Shown: in pieces, positions 42,132 through 51,055 of the stretch
Numbering within the stretch: the stretch's first letter is position 1
How the letters are laid out: the number at the start of each line of letters is the position of its first letter
Source: Paenibacillus catalpae
GTDB lineage: Bacteria > Bacillota > Bacilli > Paenibacillales > Paenibacillaceae
Direction: 5' to 3'
Length of the DNA: 64,000 nt
Assembly (NCBI RefSeq): GCF_900112695.1
Contig: NZ_FOMT01000001.1
Span: forward strand, 372,001 to 436,000
Notes under the pieces: generated by a model
What the model was told of the DNA's origin: nothing
The model's database searches: none
The model's input: the letters and a program-made list of their open reading frames with translations, nothing else
Position numbers and translations under genes: made by a program

Positions 42132-44148
42132 AGATAAAGAGGCAGTAGCCGCTTTTATGGAGGAAGTGGAAGCGAAAAGCGTGAAGTTCGGTTCCCTCCG
42201 CGAGAAGCTGGACTACCTCATCGAGAACGACTATTACGAGAATGTATATGAGAAGTATACATATGAGCAAATTGAAGCGGTGTTCGTGCTTGCAGAGAGC
42301 AGCGGCTTCCAATTCGAATCTTATATGGCGATCTCGAAGTTCTATAAAGACTATGCCATGAAGACAAACGATAAAGCGAAATACCTAGAGCAGTATCATG
42401 ACCGCGTAGCGATTGTTGCCCTGAACCTTGGCGAAGGCGATGCTGCCAAAGCATTGCGTATTGCCGAAGCGATGATCGAGCAGCGTCTGCAGCCGGCTAC
42501 TCCAACGTTCCTGAACGCTGGCAAAAGCCGCCGCGGCGAAATGGTGTCCTGCTTCCTGCTTGAGATGGACGACTCCTTGAATTCCATCAACTATGTACTT
42601 GGTACCTGCATGCAGCTGTCGAAGATCGGCGGCGGCGTGGCGGTGAACCTGTCCAAGCTGCGCGGACGCGGCGAGGCGATCAAAGGCGTAGAAGGCGCTG
42701 CGAAAGGCGTAATGCCGGTTCTGAAGCTGATGGAGGATGCTTTCTCCTACGCGGACCAAATGGGTCAGCGCAAAGGCTCCGGCGCAGGCTACTATAACAT
42801 TTTCGGCTGGGACATTATCGAGTTCCTGGACTGCAAAAAAATCAATGCCGACGAGAAGACACGTATCAAAACGCTGTCGATCGGCCTGATTATCCCGAAT
42901 AAATTCTATGAGCTTGCTGCCAAGAACGAAACCTTATTTGTATTTGGCCCTCATTCCGTTCATAAAGCATACGGCAAACATCTTGACGACATGGATATGG
43001 ACGTCATGTACGAAGAGCTGCTTGCTAACGATAAAGTCGTGAAAAAAGCGGTCATGAACGCGCGCGACATGATGACGAAGATTGCTTCAATCCAGCTGGA
43101 ATCCGGCTATCCATATATTATGAACAAATCCAATGCTAACCGTGTCCACGCGCTGAAGGATATCGGTCAAATCAAGATGTCTAACCTTTGTACCGAAATT
43201 TTCCAAGTACAAGAGACTTCGACAATCAATGATTACGGCATGGATGACGTTATCCGCCGCGACATCAGCTGCAACCTGGCTTCCCTGAATATTGTGAATG
43301 TCATGGAACGCAAGAAAATCAAAGAATCGGTTCATGTCGGCATCGAAGCTTTGACAACGGTCAGCGACGTATCCGAGATCGACAATGCCCCAGGCGTCCG
43401 CAAAGCAAACGAAGAGCTGCATTCCGTTGGCCTTGGCGCGATGAACCTGAACGGTTTCTTCGCGAAGAACAAGATTGCTTACGAAAGCGACGAAGCAAAA
43501 GAGTTCGCGAGCGCATTCTTCATGATGATGAACTACTACTCGATTGAGAAAAGTATGGAAATCGCCAAGGAGCGCGGCACAACGTTCAAAGATTTCGACC
43601 GTTCGGAATATGCAAAAGGCACTTATTTCACCCGGTATACCGAAAACGACTTCCGTCCGACATCGGACAAAGTGAAAGAACTGTTCGAAGGCATGGACAT
43701 TCCTTCACCGCAGGACTGGGCAGCATTGCAGGAGAAAGTACAGAAATACGGCTTGTACCATGCTTACCGTCTGGCGATTGCGCCAACACAAAGCATCTCG
43801 TACATCCAAAACTCGACTTCGAGCGTTATGCCGATCGTAGAACATATCGAGACGCGCACTTACGCAAACTCGACAACATATTATCCGATGCCTTACCTGG
43901 CGCAGGAAAATTACTTCTACTATAAATCGGCTTACAATATTGATCAGTTCAAGCTGATTGACCTGATCTGGGAAATTCAGCAGCACGTTGACCAAGGCAT
44001 CTCGACGGTTCTGCACGTGAACAGTAATGTAACGACCCGTGAATTGGCACGCTTCTACATTTACGCCGCTCAGAAGGGCCTCAAATCGCTCTACTATACG
44101 AGAACGAAGCGTCTTTCCGTTGAGGAATGCACAAGCTGCGCCGTATAA
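42064..44148 (+). CDS. nrdE: Class Ib ribonucleotide reductase, large subunit
   Basis: Encodes 694 residues from TTG 42064 (LKHIELNNELMQRGADG), chosen by family start and the AAAGGG box 9 bases before; the frame is open further into nrdI. Active-site Cys residues lie in EMVSCFLLEMDD and SNLCTEIFQ, and the C-terminal redox pair is CTSC in ECTSCAV. It reduces ribonucleoside diphosphates to deoxy forms with electrons from an NrdH-type redoxin, which is not encoded here. Confidence 0.95.
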   Translation: MKHIELNNELMQRGADGFYQLDKDKEAVAAFMEEVEAKSVKFGSLREKLDYLIENDYYENVYEKYTYEQIEAVFVLAESSGFQFESYMAISKFYKDYAMKTNDKAKYLEQYHDRVAIVALNLGEGDAAKALRIAEAMIEQRLQPATPTFLNAGKSRRGEMVSCFLLEMDDSLNSINYVLGTCMQLSKIGGGVAVNLSKLRGRGEAIKGVEGAAKGVMPVLKLMEDAFSYADQMGQRKGSGAGYYNIFGWDIIEFLDCKKINADEKTRIKTLSIGLIIPNKFYELAAKNETLFVFGPHSVHKAYGKHLDDMDMDVMYEELLANDKVVKKAVMNARDMMTKIASIQLESGYPYIMNKSNANRVHALKDIGQIKMSNLCTEIFQVQETSTINDYGMDDVIRRDISCNLASLNIVNVMERKKIKESVHVGIEALTTVSDVSEIDNAPGVRKANEELHSVGLGAMNLNGFFAKNKIAYESDEAKEFASAFFMMMNYYSIEKSMEIAKERGTTFKDFDRSEYAKGTYFTRYTENDFRPTSDKVKELFEGMDIPSPQDWAALQEKVQKYGLYHAYRLAIAPTQSISYIQNSTSSVMPIVEHIETRTYANSTTYYPMPYLAQENYFYYKSAYNIDQFKLIDLIWEIQQHVDQGISTVLHVNSNVTTRELARFYIYAAQKGLKSLYYTRTKRLSVEECTSCAV

Positions 44149-44218
44149 CTTGAACTAATGATAAGGCTGCCGGATGATAATGCTCGGAAAGCAGCCTTCT
44201 ACCAAAGGAGCAGGATTA

Positions 44219-45175
44219 ATGAAAGCAGTAAACTGGAACCGTCCGGATGACGACTTTACTCTTACTTTCTGGCAGCAGAACGTTATGCAGTTCTGGACAG
44301 ACGAAGAAATTCCACTCTCCGACGATAAAATGGACTGGATGGAAATGAGCGACACCGAGCGCAGCGTATACAAAAACGTGCTGGGTGGTCTGACGCTTCT
44401 CGATACCATTCAAGGCGGCATCGGCATGCCGAAAATTTTGGAGCATGTAGACGGCCTGCAGCGCAAAGCGGTACTGGCGTTTATGTCAATGATGGAGCAA
44501 ATTCATGCGAAGTCGTACTCCAGTATTTTTACAACACTGGCTTCGACAGAAGAGATTGACGCGATCTTCCAGTGGGTAGAGACAAACGAGCAGCTGCAGA
44601 AGAAGGCGACACTAATCTCTTCCTGGTATCACGGCATTGAGACGAAGCAGCAGTTGTATAAAGCGATGGCTGCATCGGTCTTCCTGGAAAGCTACCTGTT
44701 CTACAGCGGCTTCTTCTATCCGCTTTACCTGGCTGGCCAAGGCAAAATGACAAGCAGCGGCGAGATCATTGACCTGATCCTTCGCGACGAGAGTATCCAC
44801 GGCCTGTACGTTGGTGTTCTGGCACAAGAGCTGTTTAATGAATTCAGCCCTGAAGAGCAGGCGCAATTGAAAGAAGAGGTATATGCACTTCTGAACACCT
44901 TGTACGATAATGAGGTCGTGTACACGGATAGCCTGTACAGCCCGCTTGGCCTGCAGGAAGAAGTGAAAACATATGTCCGCTACAACGCCAACAAAGCTCT
45001 TATGAACCTGGGCTTTGATCCTCACTTCCCTGAGGAGCCGGTTAACCCGATCGTCTTCAACGGTATCAGCACACATACGAAGCAGCATGACTTCTTCTCG
45101 AAAAAAGGCAACGGCTATGTACGTACCGTACATATTGAGCAATTGCGCGATGAAGACTTCGTTTTTAATATGTAA
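44219..45175 (+). CDS. nrdF: Class Ib ribonucleotide reductase, small subunit
   Basis: Encodes 318 residues from ATG 44219 with AAAGGAGCAGG upstream; a longer frame to 44174 lacks such a site. Metal ligands lie in the helices containing WTDEEIPLSDD, MEQIHAKSYSSIF and LRDESIHGLYVG. NrdF generates the tyrosyl radical needed by NrdE. It is the last gene of nrdIEF, followed by a strong terminator. Confidence 0.95.
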   Translation: MKAVNWNRPDDDFTLTFWQQNVMQFWTDEEIPLSDDKMDWMEMSDTERSVYKNVLGGLTLLDTIQGGIGMPKILEHVDGLQRKAVLAFMSMMEQIHAKSYSSIFTTLASTEEIDAIFQWVETNEQLQKKATLISSWYHGIETKQQLYKAMAASVFLESYLFYSGFFYPLYLAGQGKMTSSGEIIDLILRDESIHGLYVGVLAQELFNEFSPEEQAQLKEEVYALLNTLYDNEVVYTDSLYSPLGLQEEVKTYVRYNANKALMNLGFDPHFPEEPVNPIVFNGISTHTKQHDFFSKKGNGYVRTVHIEQLRDEDFVFNM

Positions 45176-45181
45176 TTAATG

Positions 45182-45223
45182 AAAGTGGCCCTGGTTTCTA
45201 TACCAGCGAGGCCACTTTTTTTT
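45182..45223 (+). terminator. Rho-independent terminator after nrdF
   Basis: AAAGTGGCC (45182-45190) pairs with GGCCACTTT (45210-45217 region), with an inner CTGG/CCAG stem, then a run of eight Ts. Confidence 0.92.
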
Positions 45224-45338
45224 GCATGAGAGCAACCGGAAAAAACAATTAAAATACTATCCTAAAAATGGTAAACATGTTACACTAATGGCGAATAAAT
45301 ACACATCCCGGCGGAAACGAACCGTCAAAAGCAGAGTC

Positions 45339-45441
45339 AATTCTAAGAGTACCTTGGCAAAATTTTAAGCCAATGCTTTCGAAGTAAGTTTTGCATCAAT
45401 TCTAAGAGTTTATAAATTTTTCTTTAACTTGGCTTAGAATT
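45339..45441 (+). repeat. Leader B: shared core between direct repeats, with competing stems
   Basis: The core variant GCCAATGCTTTCGAAGTAAG (45369-45388) is flanked by a 14-bp direct repeat TCAATTCTAAGAGT (45337-45350 and 45396-45409). CTTAGAATT (45433-45441) can pair with either AATTCTAAG copy (45339-45347 or 45398-45406). GCCAA (45369-45373) can pair with TTGGC on either side (45354-45358 or 45429-45433). These exclusive pairings give the leader (gene-free 45224-45501) the look of an RNA switch. A small CCTAAGGTAGG hairpin and T-run lie before the AGGAGG of the next gene. Confidence 0.6.
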
Positions 45442-45501
45442 CTCCGGATTGAAACGTGCTCTACCGCCTAAGGTAGGCAAAACTTTTTAGGAGGAATTCG
45501 C

Positions 45502-45957
45502 TTGGACAACTGCTCCATCATTACGAAGCCTGCTATACATTTGGCCGGAATCAGCTATTGCGGTCCTTATTCCACATTTCCGGATGAAGCGATCCGGCTG
45601 CAGAGCGAGTTCCTGTCCCGCAAGCACGAATTAAACACCGTATCCAAATCACCTGTCCTATACAGCCCGTACTTTGGCAATGAAGTCTTTGCTTCCTATT
45701 GGGCTTGTTATGAGGTGTTTCATATGGAGGAGCTGCCAAGAGGCATGGTGCAGTTCACGATCCCGGAGCACCGTTATGCGATGGTTGCGACCTCAAATAA
45801 ACGGATTGGCGAAGCTTATGAGCAGCTGTTTGCCTGGATGAATGAGCGAAAGCTGAACAAGCATGACAGCGCGCTTGCCATTGAAGTGTTTTACACTGAT
45901 GAACGGCATTGGGAAGAGGAAGAGGTTGAGCTTCTTATTCCTTTGCTTGATGAATAA
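45502..45957 (+). CDS. AraC effector-binding (GyrI-like) domain protein
   Basis: Encodes 151 residues from TTG 45502, 6 bases after TTAGGAGGAATT. It consists of a single GyrI-like small-molecule-binding domain: IHLAGISYCGPY at the start, YEVFHMEELPRGMVQFTIPEHRYAMV in the middle and an acidic end. There is no DNA-binding domain, so it may bind a drug or metabolite on its own, like SbmC/GyrI or BltR-type domains. A terminator follows at once, so it is monocistronic. Confidence 0.8.
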   Translation: MDNCSIITKPAIHLAGISYCGPYSTFPDEAIRLQSEFLSRKHELNTVSKSPVLYSPYFGNEVFASYWACYEVFHMEELPRGMVQFTIPEHRYAMVATSNKRIGEAYEQLFAWMNERKLNKHDSALAIEVFYTDERHWEEEEVELLIPLLDE

Positions 45958-45962
45958 ATAGG

Positions 45963-45997
45963 AAACAGGGTGCCACTACAGGTGTCCCTGTTTTTTT
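45963..45997 (+). terminator. Rho-independent terminator
   Basis: AAACAGGG (45963-45970) pairs with CCCTGTTT (45986-45993), then Ts continue to 45997. Confidence 0.85.
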
Positions 45998-46035
45998 GTA
46001 TCGTTTATAATGAAGGTAACAAGGGGGGGCGGAAG

Positions 46036-46833
46036 ATGAAACCGATCTATGTGGTAGATGCTTTTGCAAGCGAGCCATTCCGGGGCAATCCGGCAGCTGT
46101 ATGCCTGTGCGAGAAGCCGGAGGATGAGCGGTGGATGCAGAAGGTGGCGGCGGAGATGAACCTGTCGGAGACTGCATTTCTGGTGCCGATTGAGGACGGT
46201 TATGACCTGCGCTGGTTCACACCGGAGACGGAAGTTGATCTATGCGGACATGCAACGCTGGCCTCGGCATTTGCATTATGGCAGACCGGCAGGCTGCAGC
46301 CGGAACAAACAGCCCGGTTTGTAACAAGGAGCGGGGTTCTTACCGTTACCATGGATGCTAGTGATGGCTGGATGACAATGGACTTTCCGGAAGAATCGCC
46401 GCAGCCTGTGAACGCACCAGAGGCGCTAATTCAAGGGCTTGGCCTAATTCCTCGGTATACCGGCAAGAACCGGATGGATTATATGGTCGAGGTGGACAGC
46501 GAGCAAACAGTGCGAGGACTTACGCCCGATCAGCAGCAGCTTGCTGCTCTTAACGGCAGGGGAGTTATCGTAACGGCTAAAGCAGCAGCAGGCGCGGCTT
46601 ATGATTTCGTATCGCGCGCCTTCTACCCGAACGCGGGCATATTGGAGGATCCGGTTACAGGCTCGGCTCATTGCGCACTTGCGCCCTATTGGGCCAGAAG
46701 GCTCCGCAAACAGGAGCTTACGGGATATCAGGCTTCCAAACGCGGCGGCATCGTGAAGGTGGCCGTTAAGGGCAGTCGCGTCTTATTGACCGGCGAGGCA
46801 AAGATGATACTGCAAGGTACACTCGAAGTATAG
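46036..46833 (+). CDS. PhzF family epimerase/isomerase
   Basis: Encodes 265 residues from ATG 46036, preceded by AAGGGGGGGCGG. Family motifs are VDAFASEPFRGNPAAVCL near the start, the catalytic Glu in MNLSETAFLVP (about residue 45), LCGHATLASA and DPVTGSAHCALAPYW. PhzF relatives act as isomerases, and most outside phenazine clusters have no known substrate. The stop overlaps the GTG upstream of the next gene, so translation is probably coupled. Confidence 0.92.
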   Translation: MKPIYVVDAFASEPFRGNPAAVCLCEKPEDERWMQKVAAEMNLSETAFLVPIEDGYDLRWFTPETEVDLCGHATLASAFALWQTGRLQPEQTARFVTRSGVLTVTMDASDGWMTMDFPEESPQPVNAPEALIQGLGLIPRYTGKNRMDYMVEVDSEQTVRGLTPDQQQLAALNGRGVIVTAKAAAGAAYDFVSRAFYPNAGILEDPVTGSAHCALAPYWARRLRKQELTGYQASKRGGIVKVAVKGSRVLLTGEAKMILQGTLEV

Positions 46834-46856
46834 TGAATTTGGAGGCAAAATCTGCA

Positions 46857-47540
46857 ATGAACTATGACGTTATATTATTTGATGCTGATGATACGCTGTT
46901 CGACTACAAGAAAGCAGAAGACTACGCGCTATCAAGCGTATTTGAGGAATTTGGGATCCAGTCGCCGGATACCGATTACGTGGCCATTTATCGGACCATT
47001 AACCAGGAGCTCTGGAATGACTTTGAGAAGGGGGCAATCTCGCTTGCTGACCTTCGCGTAGAACGGTTCAGCCGGTTGTTTGCCGGAACAGGCTTAACGA
47101 TAGGAGCGGATGAATTCAGCAGCCGATACTTGAGCTATTTGGGTGCTGGTGCCTACCTGATTGACGGCGCGGTAGAACTTATTGAAGAGCTCCGATCGAA
47201 GGTAAGGCTTGCCATTATTACAAACGGGATTCGGGAAGTGCAGCTTTCGCGTTTCTCCAAAGCGGGTATGGACCAGTACTTCGAGCATATTATCGTGTCT
47301 GAGGATACGGGTTATCAGAAGCCTCATCTTGGCATATTCGAGTATACGTTTAATAAGCTCGGTATTACCGATCCGGGCAGAGTATTAATTGTAGGGGATT
47401 CGTTAACCTCTGATATACAGGGCGGTCTGAACAGCGGAATGGATACCTGCTGGTATAACCCGCATAACAAGCAGAATCCGTCTCCTGTTCAACCCAAATT
47501 CGAAATTAAACAATTATCCGAGGTGCTGACGCTGTTATGA
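46857..47540 (+). CDS. YjjG-type HAD pyrimidine nucleotidase
   Basis: Encodes 227 residues from ATG 46857 (MNYDVILFDADDTLFDYKKAEDYAL); a GTG at 46833 is an alternative. HAD motif I is DADDT with Asp10 as nucleophile, motif II is ITNG, and motif IV is IVGDSLTSDIQGG. The pattern and length match YjjG/YfnB 5'-nucleotidases, which remove noncanonical pyrimidine nucleotides. It overlaps the next HAD gene by 4 bases. Confidence 0.88.
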   Translation: MNYDVILFDADDTLFDYKKAEDYALSSVFEEFGIQSPDTDYVAIYRTINQELWNDFEKGAISLADLRVERFSRLFAGTGLTIGADEFSSRYLSYLGAGAYLIDGAVELIEELRSKVRLAIITNGIREVQLSRFSKAGMDQYFEHIIVSEDTGYQKPHLGIFEYTFNKLGITDPGRVLIVGDSLTSDIQGGLNSGMDTCWYNPHNKQNPSPVQPKFEIKQLSEVLTLL

Positions 47541-48202
47541 CAAAGACGTATTCGCATATTTTATTTGATCTGGACGGCACATTAACCGATCCGAAGCTAG
47601 GCATTACAAGTGCCATCCAGTATTCTCTCAGCAAATTTGACATTCAGGTGGATAACCTGGACGTTCTGGATCCTTTCATCGGACCTCCGCTTGCCGGCTC
47701 GTTTAAGGAGTATTACGGATTCACAGACGAGATGGCGACTCAGGCTATCGCGTACTACCGCGAATATTTTGCGGAGAGAGGGATGTACGAGAACGAGCGG
47801 TACGAGGGCATTAAAGAGGTGCTTGCTTCCTTAAAGGAGCAGGGGGCGTTGTTGTATGTCGCGACGTCGAAGCCGACCTTTTTCGCTGAAAAGATTATCC
47901 TGTACTTCGAGCTGAGCGAATACTTCGAATTTATTGGCGGCAGCAATCTGGATAATACCCGCGTAGATAAAGGTGAGGTGATCGAACATGTGCTGCTATC
48001 CTGCGGCCTATCCGCAGAAGATGCGATCATGATCGGCGACCGCAAGCATGATATTATCGGCGCCAAACGTCATGGAATGGACTCCATTGGTGTGGGTTAC
48101 GGTTATGGCAGCAAGGAAGAGCTGAAGTTTGCGGAACCTACTTACTTGGCGGCGACTGTAGAAGAGCTTGGCCTGCTGTTGGCACGGTTGGTCAGGAAGT
48201 AA
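47537..48202 (+). CDS. HAD phosphatase, phosphoglycolate phosphatase-like
   Basis: Encodes 221 residues. Motif I is LFDLDGTLTDPKLGIT, motif II VATSKPT, motif IV MIGDRKHDIIGAKRHGMDSIGV. The length and helical cap fit the PGP-like/5'-nucleotidase subgroup. It is translationally coupled to the YjjG-like gene by an ATGA overlap, and a strong terminator ends the unit. The substrate is uncertain. Confidence 0.88.
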   Translation: MTKTYSHILFDLDGTLTDPKLGITSAIQYSLSKFDIQVDNLDVLDPFIGPPLAGSFKEYYGFTDEMATQAIAYYREYFAERGMYENERYEGIKEVLASLKEQGALLYVATSKPTFFAEKIILYFELSEYFEFIGGSNLDNTRVDKGEVIEHVLLSCGLSAEDAIMIGDRKHDIIGAKRHGMDSIGVGYGYGSKEELKFAEPTYLAATVEELGLLLARLVRK

Positions 48203-48221
48203 CCTGAGATAAGCCTTGTGT

Positions 48222-48253
48222 GCTCGCTCCCAATGTGGGAGCGAGCTTTTTTT
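48222..48253 (+). terminator. Rho-independent terminator
   Basis: A perfect 11-bp stem (GCTCGCTCCCA 48222-48232 with 48236-48246) and a 7-T tail. Confidence 0.92.
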
Positions 48254-48347
48254 GTTGCGGGGAGGTAACCGGGGATAGGTTAGGCTGGAAAAAAGAGGCC
48301 GGGTCCGGAGCTGCCTACAGCTGCCTAAGACTAGACCTTGCTTGGTT

Positions 48348-49526
48348 TTACAGGGTTAGAGCTTTTTTCTTGCTGGAAGGCAAGGAGCTGAATAGAGATA
48401 CCTTGTTCTTGCCGGTAGTCTTCGAATGGTACATCGCTTCGTCCGCCAGCTTGATAAGCTGGACGACTTCCTGACTATCCTTGGAAGTGCTGACGCCGAC
48501 ACTTACGGTTACAATGGTTTCCGCCTCGACACGGCTGCGGATTGATTCGGCAACACGCTCCGCCTTCACCCGTTCGGTCGAGATGCAGGCAAGCAGTTCC
48601 TCGCCGCCGTATCGGCCGGCAGCTCCGATGCCCGCAGATTCTTCCTTCATAATCTCCGCAACCTGCTTCAGAACGCCATCGGCCTTATGATGGCCTTGGG
48701 TATCGTTAAGCTTCTTGAAATTGTCGATATCGCAAAAGATAACGGCTAGACCTTTCTGATTCTGCAGCAGCTGCTCTGCCTTCGAGGTGAAATGGCGCCG
48801 GTTGTACAAGCCCGTCAAGCCGTCCGTAATCGAAGACTGATAAGTCATCATCAGCCGCTCAATGACCCATTCGAACAGCAGGAGGAACAGCTGCATGAAA
48901 TAGACGATTGGCAGGAAATAGCCGAGCAATACGAGCCAATCAACGGAACCATGGAACACGTAACCGTCAGCAATTCTAGAGAGGTCCAGAACGAAGTAAG
49001 TAATAAGACTGGCCGAGAACTTGCCGTTCATCTCCGCGCCTTTGGTACCAAGCATGACCAGGAAGGTCACGATTAAAGAAAAGAAATCAAGACCAAGAAA
49101 GCGGTACTGTCCTCCCGGCAGCAACGTGTCTCCGGAGGGACTCGTAAACATGGACTGCACAGCAGCGATCACAAAGGTAAGGCCAATCAGCAGAACGAAA
49201 GGCATAACTTTTATCTGCGCGCCGCGATGAGTATATAATTTCATGAACACAAAGTTTATAATGATGAAAGAGACAATTTGCAAAATCATCGAAGCGACAT
49301 GCAGCCACGGGGGAAGCTCCTGCTCTGGATAAGCAAGCATCGCAAGAACGGTGTTCTGTATCATGAACAGCGGGATTGTCAGGGTAAGCAACCGGTAGAT
49401 GCGTTTGTTCCGATAGCTGGTATACAGCCGAGTCGACATGAAAAGCATGAGTATAAGGATGATAATGACACATGCGGAAGAAATCAGTTGGCCGTTGGGC
49501 CCGGTTAGCCAGGTTAGAATTGTCAT
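48348..49526 (-). CDS. Membrane diguanylate cyclase (GGDEF)
   Basis: Encodes 392 residues. Seven or so membrane helices fill residues 12-225. A GGDEF domain follows (about 230-385), with SSITDGLTGLYNRRHF, the metal Asp in FCDIDNFKKLND and the active-site loop YGGEEL, a functional variant of GGDEF. No clear RxxD inhibitory site stands before the loop. It makes cyclic di-GMP in response to an unknown membrane signal. It is alone, divergent from the glycosyltransferase, and its start has only a weak ribosome binding site (GGTGAT). Confidence 0.9.
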   Translation of the reverse strand: MTILTWLTGPNGQLISSACVIIILILMLFMSTRLYTSYRNKRIYRLLTLTIPLFMIQNTVLAMLAYPEQELPPWLHVASMILQIVSFIIINFVFMKLYTHRGAQIKVMPFVLLIGLTFVIAAVQSMFTSPSGDTLLPGGQYRFLGLDFFSLIVTFLVMLGTKGAEMNGKFSASLITYFVLDLSRIADGYVFHGSVDWLVLLGYFLPIVYFMQLFLLLFEWVIERLMMTYQSSITDGLTGLYNRRHFTSKAEQLLQNQKGLAVIFCDIDNFKKLNDTQGHHKADGVLKQVAEIMKEESAGIGAAGRYGGEELLACISTERVKAERVAESIRSRVEAETIVTVSVGVSTSKDSQEVVQLIKLADEAMYHSKTTGKNKVSLFSSLPSSKKKALTL

Positions 49527-49711
49527 AAATTAGTATCACCATATCCCACTTTAGTGTTGCTTTACAGAAACATATGTTCTAATATATCATGTTTTAGAAG
49601 ATGGTAAAAGCATGCCCCTAGAACGAAACTGCCTTTATAAAGCGTCATATCTAATAATTAAGTTATCGGATTATAACATGGCAAAATTAAAGATGGGCAA
49701 TAGTTGATAGT

Positions 49712-49911
49712 GGCTTCACCATTCATTAAGGTGATGCTTACGAAGGAAAAATCGTCACAAATAGCGGGTAAAACCGCTACTTGTGTGATAATTTTTTAGC
49801 CGATGCTTACGAAGTAAAAATCATCACAGTAGAGGGTAAATCCGCAATTTGTGTGACAATTTTTTTTAGTTAATGCTTACGAAGTATGAATTGCTTCACA
49901 ATTCATTTTAG
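49712..49911 (+). repeat. Leader C: three shared cores with hairpins before glycosyltransferase
   Basis: Cores RRTGATGCTTACGAAGG (from 49730), GCCGATGCTTACGAAGTAA (from 49799) and GTTAATGCTTACGAAGTA (from 49869) are separated by two related hairpins. The first has an inner perfect stem TAGCGG/CCGCTA and outer arms AAAAATCGTCACA/TGTGTGATAATTTTT. After the third core, ATGAATTG pairs with CAATTCAT, then TTTTAGGAGG forms the ribosome binding site. The outermost flanks GCTTCACCATTCATTAAGG and GCTTCACAATTCATTTTAGG are direct repeats. The remaining part of the 396-bp gap (49527-49711) shows no feature I can support. Confidence 0.75.
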
Positions 49912-49922
49912 GAGGAAGGACA

Positions 49923-51053
49923 TTGAATATACTACAGGCATTGTTTTTTCCGCCGGAACAACCGGGCGGCGTGTCCTCCATGGTGCCTTACATTCAAGAG
50001 CGTTTTTTGAAACTTGGCTGGCAAATGGAATTATTCTCGCTTCCGAAGCGGGTAAGAGGTAAAGGACAGGAAGATTTCGTATTCGAAACGTTTGATGTGA
50101 CACCGTTTCTTGGTGATCCTATCGTTGATAAATATTTGCAGACGATGCGGGACTATATCTGGTGGACGCGTCTTCGCCTAAAGCGGTCATACGATATCAT
50201 TCATGCGCATCATCCTATTGCAGCGCTTGTCATGAAACAGCTGTATCCGGATACGCCGGTGATGATGACGATTCACTCCAGCTTCGAACGGGAGCTTGTC
50301 CTGAACGGAAAAATCAAGGAGAACAGTGTAGCGCACCGTTTTCTGACCTCGATCTACGGAGAACTGGAGGCAAAGCTTGACCGCCTGCTGACGGTATCGG
50401 ATTCTTTCCGGGCATATTTATCCCCATATATGAAGGATACATCGGTTATCAAAGTGATTCCGAACGGTTTTGACGAGAAGCGCTTCAAGCCAATCGCCCA
50501 TGAAAATGCCGTACCTCAGTTTATTACGGTATGCCGTCTGGTTCCGGCCAAAGGGCTCGATGTTCTGCTGCATGCTTGTGCGGAATTAAAACGGCGCGGC
50601 CATCCTTTTGTCCTGCATATTATCGGGGACGGGCCAATCCGGGAAGAGCTCGAAGCGCTTGCTGTAGAGCTGGATTTATATGACGACATTATTTTCTACG
50701 GCTATATGCTTCATCCGGAAGAGTTCATGCCATTCTTCGACGTCTTTGTCCTTCCGTCGCGCGCGGAAGCATTTGGCTCCGTGTTTGCAGAAGCGGCTTT
50801 ATGCTGGCTTGCTTTGGTTGGAACCAACGTCGGGGGGATTGCCGAGCAAATCGAAGACGGCGTGAACGGACTGTTAGTCCCGCCGGAAGATGCGCCTGCG
50901 CTGGCCGATGCGCTTGAGAAGCTTGTAACGGATCCGTCATACAGGTACAACCTGGCGCGTGCCGGCTGGGACAAGGCGAAGAAAGTATATTCGCTCCAAC
51001 GGGTCATCTCGCAGATGAAAAGAGTCTATTTATCGCTGAAACCGGAGGAATAA
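49923..51053 (+). CDS. GT4-family glycosyltransferase
   Basis: Encodes 376 residues from TTG 49923 with AGGAGGAAGGA upstream. The GT-B fold is shown by the N-terminal glycine loop FPPEQPGGVSSMVPYI, the phosphate-binding VCRLVPAKGLDVLLHA, and the catalytic EX7E motif EAFGSVFAE in SRAEAFGSVFAEA. Such enzymes add sugars from nucleotide donors to lipids or surface glycans. Acceptor and donor cannot be read. It ends 2 bases before yhaO. Confidence 0.9.
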   Translation: MNILQALFFPPEQPGGVSSMVPYIQERFLKLGWQMELFSLPKRVRGKGQEDFVFETFDVTPFLGDPIVDKYLQTMRDYIWWTRLRLKRSYDIIHAHHPIAALVMKQLYPDTPVMMTIHSSFERELVLNGKIKENSVAHRFLTSIYGELEAKLDRLLTVSDSFRAYLSPYMKDTSVIKVIPNGFDEKRFKPIAHENAVPQFITVCRLVPAKGLDVLLHACAELKRRGHPFVLHIIGDGPIREELEALAVELDLYDDIIFYGYMLHPEEFMPFFDVFVLPSRAEAFGSVFAEAALCWLALVGTNVGGIAEQIEDGVNGLLVPPEDAPALADALEKLVTDPSYRYNLARAGWDKAKKVYSLQRVISQMKRVYLSLKPEE

Positions 51054-51055
51054 TC

